This document shows, in pieces, positions 1 to 7,774 of a DNA stretch of 18,656 bases; within the stretch, counting starts at the first letter, position 1, and each line of letters starts with the position of its first letter. Where the stretch lies: NCBI GenBank assembly GCA_043736395.1, contig JAYTCQ010000347.1, positions 1-18,656 on the forward strand, given 5' to 3'. Source of the DNA: JAFDVL01 sp043736395. Its GTDB lineage: Bacteria > Acidobacteriota > Blastocatellia > RBC074. A program made the translations under genes and the position numbers. The notes under the pieces are model-generated. The model ran no database searches. It worked only from the letters and a program-made list of their open reading frames with translations, and was not told where the DNA came from.

Positions 1-243
1 CATGCCGGGCATTAAAATGCTCGCCATGGCCTTGGAACGTTTTCATTATCTCAAACTTGGGTTTAATGCGAACTCTTCCTGAAACCCCTACAAGATTAGT
101 CCTTGGGAAGGAGGGGAGTTTTTAGGTGATCTAATTGAATTTTTTTTGCTGGATGAGGAGCGTGATGGAAGTTGTTTTTTCTGGTGAATGTTGGGGGATT
201 CTTTTTTCATGTTTTTTCGAAAATCTATTTGAAACTTTTGTCT
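1..243. other. No confident gene at left edge
   Basis: I find no gene I can support in this stretch. It is the 3' flank of the minus-strand zinc-ribbon gene. It is T-rich on the plus strand between about 138 and 220. A minus-strand frame is open from about 125 to the window edge, but it has no ribosome-binding site and no recognisable protein, so I left it out. A gene reaching in from outside the window cannot be excluded. Confidence 0.4.
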
Positions 244-825
244 CTATTCCTCCTTGCGAGATTCCTGCTGAAATGGCGGTTGCGGGAGGCGATACGTCGT
301 CTGATCTGTGACGCTATAATTCGGGATCGGGATGGCTTCGATGTCCGGCAATTGATGCGTAGTCGAAACCCCGGGCGCAGCTTGCAAGCGGTTTTCCTGT
401 TCTTTTTTTAATTTCACGATGCGCTTGCTAATGATTAATCCGTTGAAAATAAGTGACAGTCCAACCATAAACGGAACCAAACCTGCGAGCCAGACCTTAC
501 TGATAATCATAGCGTCTTTAGCGGGTTCATTCGCCGCAACAGCTCCTAGTAAAAAATAAAGGAAAATCATTGAAGCAATGCCAACCGAAGAAACGATGAC
601 ACCGGCTTTGATTTCTTCCAAACGCTTGATTTCAGGAGTTTTACCTTGGCGTTTTTCGCGTTCCTCACTGCTCATCATCATCTCATTCACCCAGGTTTTA
701 TCCCAATCAAACCCCTGCGAATTACGCCCGGTTAAGGCGTCCTGAACGCCGCGCAAATTGGCTCCGCAACTGCGACAAAATTTCACATCATCAGTTATTT
801 GGTTAGCGCAATTTGGACAATACAT
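244..825 (-). CDS. Zinc-ribbon protein with two membrane segments
   Basis: This 193-residue protein starts with a zinc ribbon: CPNC at residues 3-6 and CRSC at 17-20 supply four cysteine ligands. A charged linker follows, then two hydrophobic membrane segments at about 74-98 and 111-133, a basic stretch (KRIVKLKK), and a Pro/Gln-rich tail. Such short N-terminal zinc ribbons are common on bacterial membrane proteins of unknown function; binding of zinc is known for the family, the role is not. A GGAG five bases before the ATG supports the start. The gene lies downstream of cstA on the same strand but is separated from it by a long inverted repeat, so a shared transcript is doubtful. No specific function can be assigned. 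Confidence 0.85.
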   Translation of the reverse strand: MYCPNCANQITDDVKFCRSCGANLRGVQDALTGRNSQGFDWDKTWVNEMMMSSEEREKRQGKTPEIKRLEEIKAGVIVSSVGIASMIFLYFLLGAVAANEPAKDAMIISKVWLAGLVPFMVGLSLIFNGLIISKRIVKLKKEQENRLQAAPGVSTTHQLPDIEAIPIPNYSVTDQTTYRLPQPPFQQESRKEE

Positions 826-903
826 AAAGACTCCAGATTTAGAAATTTCATTGGCGAATATTTGTACGACAATTTATGGAAGGGAGTTCAAAGAAATGTA
901 AAA

Positions 904-1000
904 GAATAGACCGCGGATCAGGCGGATTATGCAGGTTTACGCCGATCTGAATTTACGATGATTCAGACCCGCGTAAACCCGCATAATCCGCGGTCTATTC
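904..1000. repeat. Long imperfect inverted repeat after cstA
   Basis: The left arm (904-951) and right arm (about 961-1000) are near-complementary. The outer 15 bases (GAATAGACCGCGGAT) pair with the last bases of the right arm, followed by paired GGATTATGC/GCATAATCC, GGTTTACGC/GCGTAAACC and TCTGAAT/ATTCAGA blocks around a loop near 952-959. It directly abuts the cstA stop codon at 1001-1003, so it may end cstA transcription, but there is no clear U-tract. Its size and mosaic mismatches look more like a dispersed palindromic repeat. Confidence 0.75.
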
Positions 1001-2848
1001 CTAAATTGCCGCCGGAGTTGCGTGAAGTTCATTCTTCGCTAGTACCTGATACCACTTGCGAGCTGAACCAATCATCACAATGACTAACCCGATCATCAGC
1101 GACGCCACAATTAACGAATTCAAATATCCATTGAATGAAGTCGTGGGATCATTCGTCATCGGCCAATAATTGATCGCGATATTCTGGTAGCCGGCGACCA
1201 TTTCGATGATGGCAATAAAAACCATTGGCATTCCTGTGACCCACGCGTATTTTGCTCTTCCTGCATTGATGAGCATTGTCGTGGCTACGCATAGAGCCAC
1301 GCACGCAAGCATTTGATTTGCCATTCCAAAGAGCGGCCAGATCGTTTGAATTGAACCCGTCCAGATGAAATATCCCCAACTGAAAACGACTAACGCGCTC
1401 GCGACAATTGCGCCGAAAATTGAATCCGTTCGCGCAAATGGTTTGTATGCCAGGCCGATTGTCTCCTGCACTAAAAATCTGGCGACGCGCGTACCGGCAT
1501 CCAGCGTCGTTAAAATAAATAACGCTTCAAACATAATAACGAAGTGATACCAGTAACTCATCAATCCTGACATGCCTGGAATGCCTGAAAAAATCTGTGC
1601 CATTCCCACGGCTAAACTGACTGCGCCTCCGGTGCGTCCGGCTAACGTTTCTTCGCCGACAGCTTTGGTTAATTCGACCAGATTGGAAGCTGAAAAACCC
1701 ATCGCTTGCAGGCTTGCTTCGATTTGCGCGAATTTTGCGACAGGAACATTGATTTGAAAATAATCGTGCGGAAACATCGAAGTCGCCGCAATCAACGCCA
1801 TCACGCCCACGATGGATTCCGCCAGCATCGCGCCGTATCCAATCGGGCGTGCGTGCGATTCTTTATCAATCATTTTCGGAGTTGTCCCGGAACTGACCAA
1901 TCCGTGAAAGCCGGAAATCGCTCCGCAGGCAATCGTTATGAAAACAAACGGAAAAACTTTACCCGGTACGATAGGCCCGCCACCATTGATGAAAATTGTC
2001 GTCGCGGGCATTTGCAAATTGGGCTGCACTAAAATAATTCCCAGCGCAAACAATCCTATCGAACCGATTTTCATGTATGAACTGAGATAATCGCGCGGAC
2101 ATAACAACAGCCATACCGGAAGCACCGAAGCAACAAATCCATAAATGGCGAGGGCGATGACGATGCCGTTTCTGCTGAGCCTGAAATAATCAGCGTACGA
2201 AGAATCCTGGACGACTTTGCCGAAGACGACGGCGAAAATTAATAAGGCAACTCCGATGACTGTGCCTTCGGTGATAGCCCGATCTGTGCCGCCGCGCCAC
2301 CTGAAAATATACATTCCCATCAACAGCGCAATCGGAATGGTCATCGCAATCGTGAACATTCCCCACGGGCTGTCGCTGAGCGCATTGACTACGGCTACGC
2401 CAATGCCAGCAAGGGCCACGACGACGATTAAGAGAATTGCGAAGGTTGCAACGCTGCCGGTGACGCGATCAATTTCGCGGCGTGCGATGACGGCTAACGA
2501 TTGTCCATCGTGGCGAATTGAAGCGAACAAAATGACGAAATCATGGACGGCTCCGGCGAGGACGACTCCAATGACCATCCAAAGCAACCCAGGCAAAAAT
2601 CCAAATTGCGCCGCGAGTACAGGGCCGATTAACGGGCCGGGGCCGCTGATGGCGGCGAAGTGGTGTCCCCATAAAACATATTTATTCGTCGGCGTATAAT
2701 CTTTGCCATCGTTGAGGCGATGCGCCGGAGTGATGCGGGCATCATTTAAGGCTAAGACTTTGGCGGCGATGAACGCGCTGTAATAACGGTACGCAATGGC
2801 GTAAATGGCGAGTACGCCAATTAAAATCCAGACAGCATTAATGGTCAT
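1001..2848 (-). CDS. cstA: CstA-family carbon starvation transporter
   Basis: This is a roughly 615-residue polytopic membrane protein. Family landmarks are visible: GHHFAAISGPGPLIGPVLAA followed by a hydrophobic span and AGAVHDF near the N-terminus, then SGTTPKMIDKE and a long series of further hydrophobic helices. CstA proteins are inner-membrane permeases linked to peptide and pyruvate uptake under carbon limitation; the substrate here is unproven. The open frame extends upstream to a GTG at 2881, but that codon lies inside a palindromic repeat and adds 11 polar residues. I therefore prefer the ATG at 2848, although neither start has a clear Shine-Dalgarno site. No sensor-kinase partner gene lies next to it. 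The palindromes on both sides suggest a single-gene transcription unit. Confidence 0.93.
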   Translation of the reverse strand: MTINAVWILIGVLAIYAIAYRYYSAFIAAKVLALNDARITPAHRLNDGKDYTPTNKYVLWGHHFAAISGPGPLIGPVLAAQFGFLPGLLWMVIGVVLAGAVHDFVILFASIRHDGQSLAVIARREIDRVTGSVATFAILLIVVVALAGIGVAVVNALSDSPWGMFTIAMTIPIALLMGMYIFRWRGGTDRAITEGTVIGVALLIFAVVFGKVVQDSSYADYFRLSRNGIVIALAIYGFVASVLPVWLLLCPRDYLSSYMKIGSIGLFALGIILVQPNLQMPATTIFINGGGPIVPGKVFPFVFITIACGAISGFHGLVSSGTTPKMIDKESHARPIGYGAMLAESIVGVMALIAATSMFPHDYFQINVPVAKFAQIEASLQAMGFSASNLVELTKAVGEETLAGRTGGAVSLAVGMAQIFSGIPGMSGLMSYWYHFVIMFEALFILTTLDAGTRVARFLVQETIGLAYKPFARTDSIFGAIVASALVVFSWGYFIWTGSIQTIWPLFGMANQMLACVALCVATTMLINAGRAKYAWVTGMPMVFIAIIEMVAGYQNIAINYWPMTNDPTTSFNGYLNSLIVASLMIGLVIVMIGSARKWYQVLAKNELHATPAAI

Positions 2849-2872
2849 ATTTTTAGTGAGTAGTTGTAGTTC

Positions 2873-2938
2873 AGAGTTCACGCTTCAGCGTGCCAAGCGC
2901 CGCGCTTCGCTGACGTAACACGCTAAAGCGTGAACTCT
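2873..2938. repeat. Inverted repeat upstream of cstA
   Basis: The arms are 2873-2892 and 2919-2938. They are 20 bases each with one mismatch (AGAGTTCACGCTTCAGCGTG against CACGCTAAAGCGTGAACTCT); the loop is GC-rich and itself partly self-complementary. It occupies almost the whole gap between the lipoprotein gene's stop and the cstA start, and could serve as a terminator-like barrier or be a dispersed palindromic repeat. Confidence 0.8.
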
Positions 2939-2947
2939 AAACTCTTT

Positions 2948-3649
2948 CTAGATCGGCGGATTATTGTTATTTGGACGAACTTGCGTTGGACGTATTTCTT
3001 TTTTAACAGTTCGTGGTCTCGTCGTGACGTTCGGGCGCGGAGTGCTGGCCACGAATGGTTCAGGAATTGTGATGACCGGCGCGCCTGAGGTGGCAGGCTT
3101 CGCGGTAATGCTCATCAATCCCTGATGCGGCCCAGACCAATCTATCAGCTTGATATTTCCGGTTAAGTGATTGCCGTTCAGCTTCAAATCGCCTTTGCCT
3201 TTCGCGACATCAATTAACATTTCTCCGCCGGTCGGGAAGCCGTCTTTGTCTGAAAAGCCAAGATCGAAGTACCAGGTTTTCCCACGGTCTACGTCGTTGA
3301 TTTGTTGCATTTGATCGTCGGATAAAAGCAGGTCGAGCTTAATTATTTTTTGCTCATTTTTCTGAAGAAAATTATAAAATTTCTGCTTGCCATTCGCTCC
3401 GGCGATGTCGCCTGAAAACGCAGTTGCGCCAATAGTTGCAGGTCTGATGCTGGGAGTGATGGATGGAAATGGCGTCGGTTCATCCAACGGTGTAATCTTA
3501 ATCATACCGGAATCTTTTTTGGCAAATCCTGATTCGTCTTTGAGAGTGGAATTTCTGTTGCGACCACTCCGATCCTCGAAGTAGGCACGCGGGTCTGAAC
3601 AGGAAGACAAAATCAGAACAGAAATTGAGAGAACAAGAATACGGGACAT
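2948..3649 (-). CDS. Predicted lipoprotein, function unknown
   Basis: This 233-residue protein has a lipoprotein signal peptide: a short basic start, a hydrophobic core and the lipobox LSSC with the lipidated Cys at residue 17. The frame is open to an upstream ATG at 3715, but that adds a polar extension and would overlap the neighbouring gene. The ATG at 3649 is preceded by GGAG at good spacing and places the signal peptide at the true N-terminus. After a Ser/Thr/Pro-rich linker the central region (about residues 75-175) looks like a compact beta-rich domain, and the C-terminus is a Pro/Thr/Asn-rich basic tail ending NNNNPPI. I do not recognise the family. Location is likely the periplasmic face of a membrane. 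Confidence 0.75.
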   Translation of the reverse strand: MSRILVLSISVLILSSCSDPRAYFEDRSGRNRNSTLKDESGFAKKDSGMIKITPLDEPTPFPSITPSIRPATIGATAFSGDIAGANGKQKFYNFLQKNEQKIIKLDLLLSDDQMQQINDVDRGKTWYFDLGFSDKDGFPTGGEMLIDVAKGKGDLKLNGNHLTGNIKLIDWSGPHQGLMSITAKPATSGAPVITIPEPFVASTPRPNVTTRPRTVKKEIRPTQVRPNNNNPPI

Positions 3650-3698
3650 ATTTGGCTCCAAAAGAAAAATGTGATTAATTATATTCCGAGGCTTAATC

Positions 3699-3980
3699 TC
3701 ATTCGTCGCTATCAAATTTGATATTCAAACTTTGTAAAAATTTTCGATCTTCGTTGCTGATTTCTTTCAAGCGGTCTTCAATAGAAATTTTGCGCGGTTG
3801 CTTGAGGCTTAATTCCGGAGGCTCTTCATTTTTGGTGATCGAAGCCTCAATCGCCAACATGACTTCATTTCCGGTCGCACGAATGCGTTCCAGAATTTTC
3901 TGGACGTCGGGCGATTCCTGGATGGCATCGTTGATCGCTTCACCCAGTTCGTTTAATTGATTTTCAAGATACTTATCCAT
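3699..3980 (-). CDS. Small acidic helical protein, unknown
   Basis: This 93-residue protein has no signal peptide. It is highly charged and predicted mostly helical (LENQLNELGEAINDAIQESP at the start, ISIEDRLKEISNEDRKFLQS near the end), with a short Pro-rich hinge around residue 55. It lies upstream of the lipoprotein gene on the same strand with about 50 bases between, so the two may be co-transcribed. It is divergent from the FAD oxidoreductase across a 117-base gap rich in GTTAAC repeats. No clear Shine-Dalgarno precedes the ATG. The family is not recognised; codon pattern and helix periodicity are the only support for coding. Confidence 0.6.
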   Translation of the reverse strand: MDKYLENQLNELGEAINDAIQESPDVQKILERIRATGNEVMLAIEASITKNEEPPELSLKQPRKISIEDRLKEISNEDRKFLQSLNIKFDSDE

Positions 3981-4010
3981 GACGCGCAGATTATAGCTGG
4001 ATTCCTGAAT

Positions 4011-4087
4011 AGTTAACAGTTAACAGGAAATAGTTAACAGCAGGAGTCACTGATAAGCTGATTACTGTTTATTATTCACTGTTAACT
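4011..4087. repeat. GTTAAC repeats in a divergent intergenic region
   Basis: AGTTAACAG occurs at 4011-4019 and again, overlapping or nearby, at about 4018-4026 and 4032-4040. Its inverse, ACTGTTAACT, lies at 4078-4087, so the outer copies form a 10-bp perfect inverted repeat. The copies sit between divergent genes (93-aa protein and FAD oxidoreductase). They could be operator sites for a shared regulator or simple dispersed repeats; the sequence alone does not decide. Confidence 0.6.
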
Positions 4088-4097
4088 TTTCTTTTTA

Positions 4098-5705
4098 ATG
4101 AAAACAAAAATCGCAATTATCGGTGGCGGAGTCGGCGGATGCGCGGCGGCATTGGCTGCGTTGCAGGCCGGACAACAAGTAATCATGACCGAAGAATCCG
4201 ATTGGATTGGCGGACAATTCACTTCGCAGGCAGTGCCGCCGGATGAACATGGATGGATTGAAAAATTTGGATGCACGGCTACTTACCGGGGTTTTCGCAA
4301 CCGCGTACGCGATTATTATCGTCGAAATTTTCCACTGACAACGGAGGCAAAAAATGATCCGTATTTGAATCCCGGTAATGGCTGGGTTTCGCCGCTTTGC
4401 CACGAACCGCGCGTAGCGTTAGCCGTCCTCGAAGAAATGCTCGCTTCATTCGTTAGCAATGGCCAGTTGATAATTATACTCAATAGCAAACCGATTAAAG
4501 CTTACGCGGATCACGATAAAATACTCGCAATTGATATGAAAGAATTGACCTTCGGGAATTTCTTTTCGATTGAAGCTGAATATTTTATTGACGCGACGGA
4601 GCTGGGCGATTTGTTACCACTCGCAAAATGTGAATTCGTTACCGGGGCGGAATCGCAAGCACAAACCGGGGAACCTCACGCCAAAGAAAAGCCGGAGCCA
4701 CGCAATTCGCAAGCGTTTTCATTCTGCTTCGCGCTGGATTATCTCGAAGGGGAAAGTCATAACATCCGCAAGCCGAAGAACTATGAAATCTTCCGCGATT
4801 TTATTCCAAACTTGACGCCAGCGTGGCCGGGGAAATTACTGTCGTGGGAGATCACGCATCCGCGTTTGATGACTCCATTGCGCTATCATTTTGATCCGCA
4901 CAACGAATCTGGCAAAGCGTTTTCCGGACTGTGGAGCTATCGCCGCATCGTTGATCGCAGCCAATATTCATCGGGGTTTTATCCATCAGATGTATGTTTA
5001 GTGAACTGGCCGCAGACTGATTATTTGTTCGGCGATCTATGTACGGGCAAGGCAGCCGATAAAAAATATCATCTCGCGATGGCACGTGAACAAAGTCTTT
5101 CGCTCGTGTATTGGCTCCAAAGTGAAGCTCCGCGTCCGGATGGTGGAATCGGATGGAAAGGCTTGCGTTTGCGCGATGACATCACGGATTCAGCTGACGG
5201 TTTAGCGAAGATGCCGTACATCCGCGAATCACGCCGTATTCAGGCGGAATTCACCATTGTCGAGCAACATGTTTCTGAAGCGCTGCGACCCGGGAAAATT
5301 TATGGTGAAAAATATTCCGACTCGGTAGGCATTGGGTATTATCGCATTGACCTGCATCCTTCGACGGGTGGAGATAATTATCTGGATGTTGCTTCGCTCC
5401 CGTTTCAAATCCCGCTTGGCGCGATGATTCCAAAGCGGCTGGAAAATCTTTTACCTGCCGGAAAAAATATCGGTACAACGCACATCACGAACGGTTGTTA
5501 TCGCTTGCATCCGGTCGAATGGAACATCGGAGAAGTGGCGGGAACTCTGGCGGCGTATTGCCTTGAGAAAGGAATTTCGCCACGTGCTGTCCGTCAAAAT
5601 TTGCTCGAAGATTTTCAGCAAAAATTAATCGCACGCGGAATCGAATTGGCGTGGCCGGAAAATTTAAATTTAGCCGAAAGCGATCCGCATCGTCACGCGA
5701 TGTAA
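4098..5705 (+). CDS. FAD-dependent oxidoreductase
   Basis: This 535-residue protein begins with a Rossmann dinucleotide-binding motif, IAIIGGGVGGCAAALAALQ (glycines at 9-14), then the acidic end of beta-2 (TEE) and WIGGQ. The C-terminal part (GAMIPKRLENLLPAGKNIG, then HPVEWNIGEVAGTLAAYCLE) is the second half of the FAD-binding fold. The layout matches the FAD_oxidored family (PF12831), whose members act on varied small molecules; no substrate can be inferred. There is no signal peptide, so it is probably cytoplasmic. The ATG directly precedes the nucleotide-binding strand, which fixes the start, though no Shine-Dalgarno is evident. The gene stands alone and is the last host-type gene before the mobile region. 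Confidence 0.88.
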   Translation: MKTKIAIIGGGVGGCAAALAALQAGQQVIMTEESDWIGGQFTSQAVPPDEHGWIEKFGCTATYRGFRNRVRDYYRRNFPLTTEAKNDPYLNPGNGWVSPLCHEPRVALAVLEEMLASFVSNGQLIIILNSKPIKAYADHDKILAIDMKELTFGNFFSIEAEYFIDATELGDLLPLAKCEFVTGAESQAQTGEPHAKEKPEPRNSQAFSFCFALDYLEGESHNIRKPKNYEIFRDFIPNLTPAWPGKLLSWEITHPRLMTPLRYHFDPHNESGKAFSGLWSYRRIVDRSQYSSGFYPSDVCLVNWPQTDYLFGDLCTGKAADKKYHLAMAREQSLSLVYWLQSEAPRPDGGIGWKGLRLRDDITDSADGLAKMPYIRESRRIQAEFTIVEQHVSEALRPGKIYGEKYSDSVGIGYYRIDLHPSTGGDNYLDVASLPFQIPLGAMIPKRLENLLPAGKNIGTTHITNGCYRLHPVEWNIGEVAGTLAAYCLEKGISPRAVRQNLLEDFQQKLIARGIELAWPENLNLAESDPHRHAM

Positions 5706-5812
5706 CTGGAGCATCCTGCTTGCCGTGAGCGCGTGCAACCGCCGCTCGCAGACGTGGCGGGAAAGACGTGTTGTCTCATCTAATCCCCTCGCCAAAGATG
5801 CTCGCACACAAT

Positions 5813-5914
5813 TCATATAAAATTTTTTACCAAGCTCTCAGCTAACTCTTGTACTTGTTTTTGAAGCGGCCTTATAATTTCGCCGTCCACAGTAAAGCCA
5901 GCACAGCGAATCAT
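5813..5914 (-). CDS. Possible 33-aa ORF or gene remnant
   Basis: A short minus-strand frame runs from ATG at 5914 to TGA at 5813. It encodes MIRCAGFTVDGEIIRP and then an amphipathic helix-like end (QKQVQELAESLVKNF). It looks more protein-like than chance but has no good ribosome-binding site and no recognised relative. It may be the remnant of a gene cut by insertion of the neighbouring element. The rest of 5706-5937 holds no gene I can support. The part near 5706-5770 is GC-rich and partly self-complementary. Confidence 0.25.
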   Translation of the reverse strand: MIRCAGFTVDGEIIRPLQKQVQELAESLVKNFI

Positions 5915-5937
5915 TCACCATTTATCGGAGATGCGTC

Positions 5938-6305
5938 ATGCGCATACGAAGTATTTTAAAATCTGGGCAGCGCGATACTAAACGCTTAGTCGAGCAGTAT
6001 GGCGAAGCGTTGCTCTGCGTGCGTTATCGGTACGATGAAGCCAGTCGTAAGCGGCGCAAGACCATTGAGCTGGTGATTGAAGAAAGCGATTGGTCGCCGA
6101 AGATTGCCAGCCAAACAATCGTTGGCGTCTAAGTCGCGCCGACCTGCAACTGTAAGTGCGACAAGCTGGCGGCAAGTGAAATCCCGTACGACGCGTGTGG
6201 GAATTAAGTTATGACCGAGCTATCACGCTCGGTTTAAAGGATCGCCTTGCTACAGAAAATGTTTCTATTAGTAGAAACAAAAAAGTATCTACTAATAGAA
6301 ACTAA
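5938..6305 (+). pseudogene. Broken small ORF next to the IS91 transposase
   Basis: The first 64 codons read well (MRIRSILKSGQRDTKRLVEQ, then YGEALLCVRYRYDE) and stop at 6130-6132. Reading on in another frame from about 6129 continues an obvious protein: RADLQL, stop (TAA 6153-6155), VRQAGGK, stop (TGA 6177-6179), NPVRRVWELSYDRAITLGLK, ending at TAA 6303-6305. The second stop falls exactly where AGGKxNP expects Trp (TGG to TGA). A one-base deletion near 6127-6130 plus two nonsense changes explain it, so this was a protein of about 120 residues. The AGGKWNP..R.WEL pattern recalls short HARP/DUF5710-like nucleic-acid-associated motifs (inference). Similar small ORFs accompany some IS91-like elements as far as I recall, so it may be an element passenger. 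CGGAG precedes the ATG. Confidence 0.75.
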
Positions 6306-6336
6306 TTGGTATATGTAGAAACATGTTTCTACATAT
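6261..6336. repeat. Cluster of TTTCTA/TAGAAA palindromes
   Basis: There are three related elements. GTTTCTATTAGTAGAAAC (6261-6278) is a 7-bp stem with a TTAG loop. At 6285-6302 lies its inverse with one mismatch. At 6311-6336 there is a perfect 26-bp palindrome centred on AAACATGTTT. All share the GTTTCTA/TAGAAAC half-site. They overlap the end of the broken ORF and lie upstream of the transposase. They may be the terminus (terIS-like) of the IS91 element, transposase or repressor binding sites, or recombinase sites. Confidence 0.8.
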
Positions 6337-6452
6337 TCCAACATGAGTGAGCGGTCTAATTACATGTTCGAACTAACGCTAAGTTGTGGTAAATAAGTTA
6401 TTTATGGTACTTTACGTGGTAATTAGTAGGCAGTAAATAGAGGGAAAGTAAG

Positions 6453-7601
6453 ATGGTCTCCGCTCCTGTTCCCAACCCATGTCCGCCGTTGGAAGTGGCC
6501 GATATATTTCGAGTCAGCAGTGAAGAGTATTTGCGAAGCCATAGAGTAACCACCCAACAAAGACGTGTCTTGCGTGCCATTGTGAATTGTCGGACGGCCG
6601 CAATGGGGAGCCATCACGAGACTGGCGCCAACTGCGGAGAATCGCGGATTGCCTATAATTCATGTCGCAATCGTCATTGCCCGAAATGCCAACAACACAA
6701 ACAACTGTTGTGGACGGCGCAGCGCGAAGCCGAATTATTGCCGCTGGAATATTTCCATGTGATCTTCACGCTGCCGCATCAATTCAATGAGTGGGCGCGG
6801 CGTTCTCCACGCACCATTTACGATTTGCTCTTTGCCGCCGCCACGCAGAGCTTGCTCGCCCTCGGGCAGCGCACTTTGGGCGGCGCACTGGGCATCACGG
6901 CGGTGTTGCATACGTGGGGCCAGACCCTGCAACAACACATTCATCTCCACTGCATCGTCACGGGCGGCGCCTTGAGTGCCGATGGACAACGGTTTCAACG
7001 AGCGCGCCCAGGCTTTCTCGGCTCGGTGGAGGCCTTGAGCGCGAACTATCAGCGGCACTACCTCGCAGGTCTGAAACGCTGGGCCGAAAAGACCGCCGAT
7101 CCATCTTTGCCGCGCCAGCTGCGGGCGTTGGTCGAAAGTGTTGCCACGACAGGCTGGGTGGTGTATGCCAAACGCCCGCTGTGTGGGCCCCAACAAGTGA
7201 TCGCCTACTTAGGGCGCTACACGCAACGCGTGGCCATCGGGAATCGCCGGTTGCTGAGTCTCACGGCAGGCCGCGTGCGCTTTCGCTGGAAAGACTATCG
7301 AGCCAACGGACAAGCCAAAGCCATGGAGTTGACGTGCGAAGAATTTACGCGGCGGTTCTTACAGCATGTGTTGCCGATCGGATATGTCCGCATCCGGCAC
7401 TACGGTCTGCTGGCGAGCCGTGGACGCGAGCAGCGCTTGGCCCGTTGTCGGGTCTTGCTGCAAGCGAGTGCGGCAGAACAATTAGCGCCGCGTGACCTCT
7501 CCGCCGAGGCCGTCAACTCGCGCTGGTGCGCAGCCTGTCAGGAAGCGTTGCGAGTTCGACAAAGGGAAGCGGGAGAAATGACTTTCCCACTGCGCGAGTG
7601 A
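6453..7601 (+). CDS. IS91-family HUH (Y2) transposase
   Basis: This 382-residue protein appears intact. An N-terminal zinc-binding domain carries Cys61, Cys71, Cys76 and Cys79 (CRNRHCPKCQ). The nuclease core has HIHLHC (His162, 164, 166), the HUH metal-binding motif, and AYLGRYTQRVAI with Tyr252 and Tyr256 spaced as the paired catalytic tyrosines. Length and order match IS91/ISCR-type transposases (Zn_Tnp_IS91 plus Y2_Tnp). The enzyme nicks single-stranded DNA at the element ends and drives rolling-circle transposition. The start follows a weak GGGAAAG. GC content looks clearly higher than in the cassette genes downstream, fitting separate origin. IS91 relatives called ISCRs are known companions of integrons. 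Confidence 0.93.
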   Translation: MVSAPVPNPCPPLEVADIFRVSSEEYLRSHRVTTQQRRVLRAIVNCRTAAMGSHHETGANCGESRIAYNSCRNRHCPKCQQHKQLLWTAQREAELLPLEYFHVIFTLPHQFNEWARRSPRTIYDLLFAAATQSLLALGQRTLGGALGITAVLHTWGQTLQQHIHLHCIVTGGALSADGQRFQRARPGFLGSVEALSANYQRHYLAGLKRWAEKTADPSLPRQLRALVESVATTGWVVYAKRPLCGPQQVIAYLGRYTQRVAIGNRRLLSLTAGRVRFRWKDYRANGQAKAMELTCEEFTRRFLQHVLPIGYVRIRHYGLLASRGREQRLARCRVLLQASAAEQLAPRDLSAEAVNSRWCAACQEALRVRQREAGEMTFPLRE

Positions 7602-7733
7602 ATGGCAGGTGGTGCGGGTGGCGGTGGGAAGCAGGAAAATCACGGCAAAAGAGAGCAAGCAGGCCGGAGGTTTATGCGAAAAGACCACTTGTTAATCAGC
7701 AGCCCCACAAGGAGCGCGCGAAAGTTTTCCAAA

Positions 7734-7769
7734 CGGCGTCACCGGGGGAAGCAATCCCCATAGACGCCG
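7734..7769 (+). repeat. Hairpin downstream of the transposase, candidate oriIS
   Basis: CGGCGTC (7734-7740) pairs with GACGCCG (7763-7769), and inside it GGGGA (7745-7749) pairs with TCCCC (7755-7759) around AGCAA. The two-tier stem ends six bases before the left box of the first attC-like site. A stem-loop near the 3' end is a feature of the IS91 replication origin. It could instead be a terminator, but no U-tract follows. The remaining 130 bases after the transposase stop show nothing else. Confidence 0.55.
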
Positions 7770-7774
7770 CGTTA

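Larger units (their letters stand above)
5938..7769 (+). mobile_element. IS91-family element (boundaries approximate)
   Basis: The element comprises the broken small ORF, the palindrome cluster, the transposase and the downstream hairpin. IS91-family elements lack terminal inverted repeats and target duplications and move by rolling-circle transposition from oriIS, the end downstream of the transposase. The hairpin at 7734-7769 fits an oriIS. The left end cannot be placed: it may lie before the broken ORF (near 5,870-5,937) or at the palindromes at 6,261-6,336. I did not find a diagnostic GAAC or CAAG tetranucleotide immediately after the hairpin, so the right end is also approximate. Confidence 0.6.

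Noticed and set aside
2217..2699. Plus-strand open frame of 160 codons opposite cstA
   Set aside because: It is antisense to a clearly conserved transporter and Ala/Thr/Pro-rich, as expected from the complement of membrane-protein codons.
6791..7495. A 234-residue open frame inside the transposase gene
   Set aside because: It is Arg/Ala/His-rich and lies in the +1 frame of a GC-rich gene with all catalytic motifs in the main frame; it is a shadow frame.
7734..7769. Simple rho-independent terminator of the transposase
   Set aside because: The stem is strong but no run of T follows, and it lies 130 bases after the stop; an IS91 oriIS hairpin fits better, though this is not proven.
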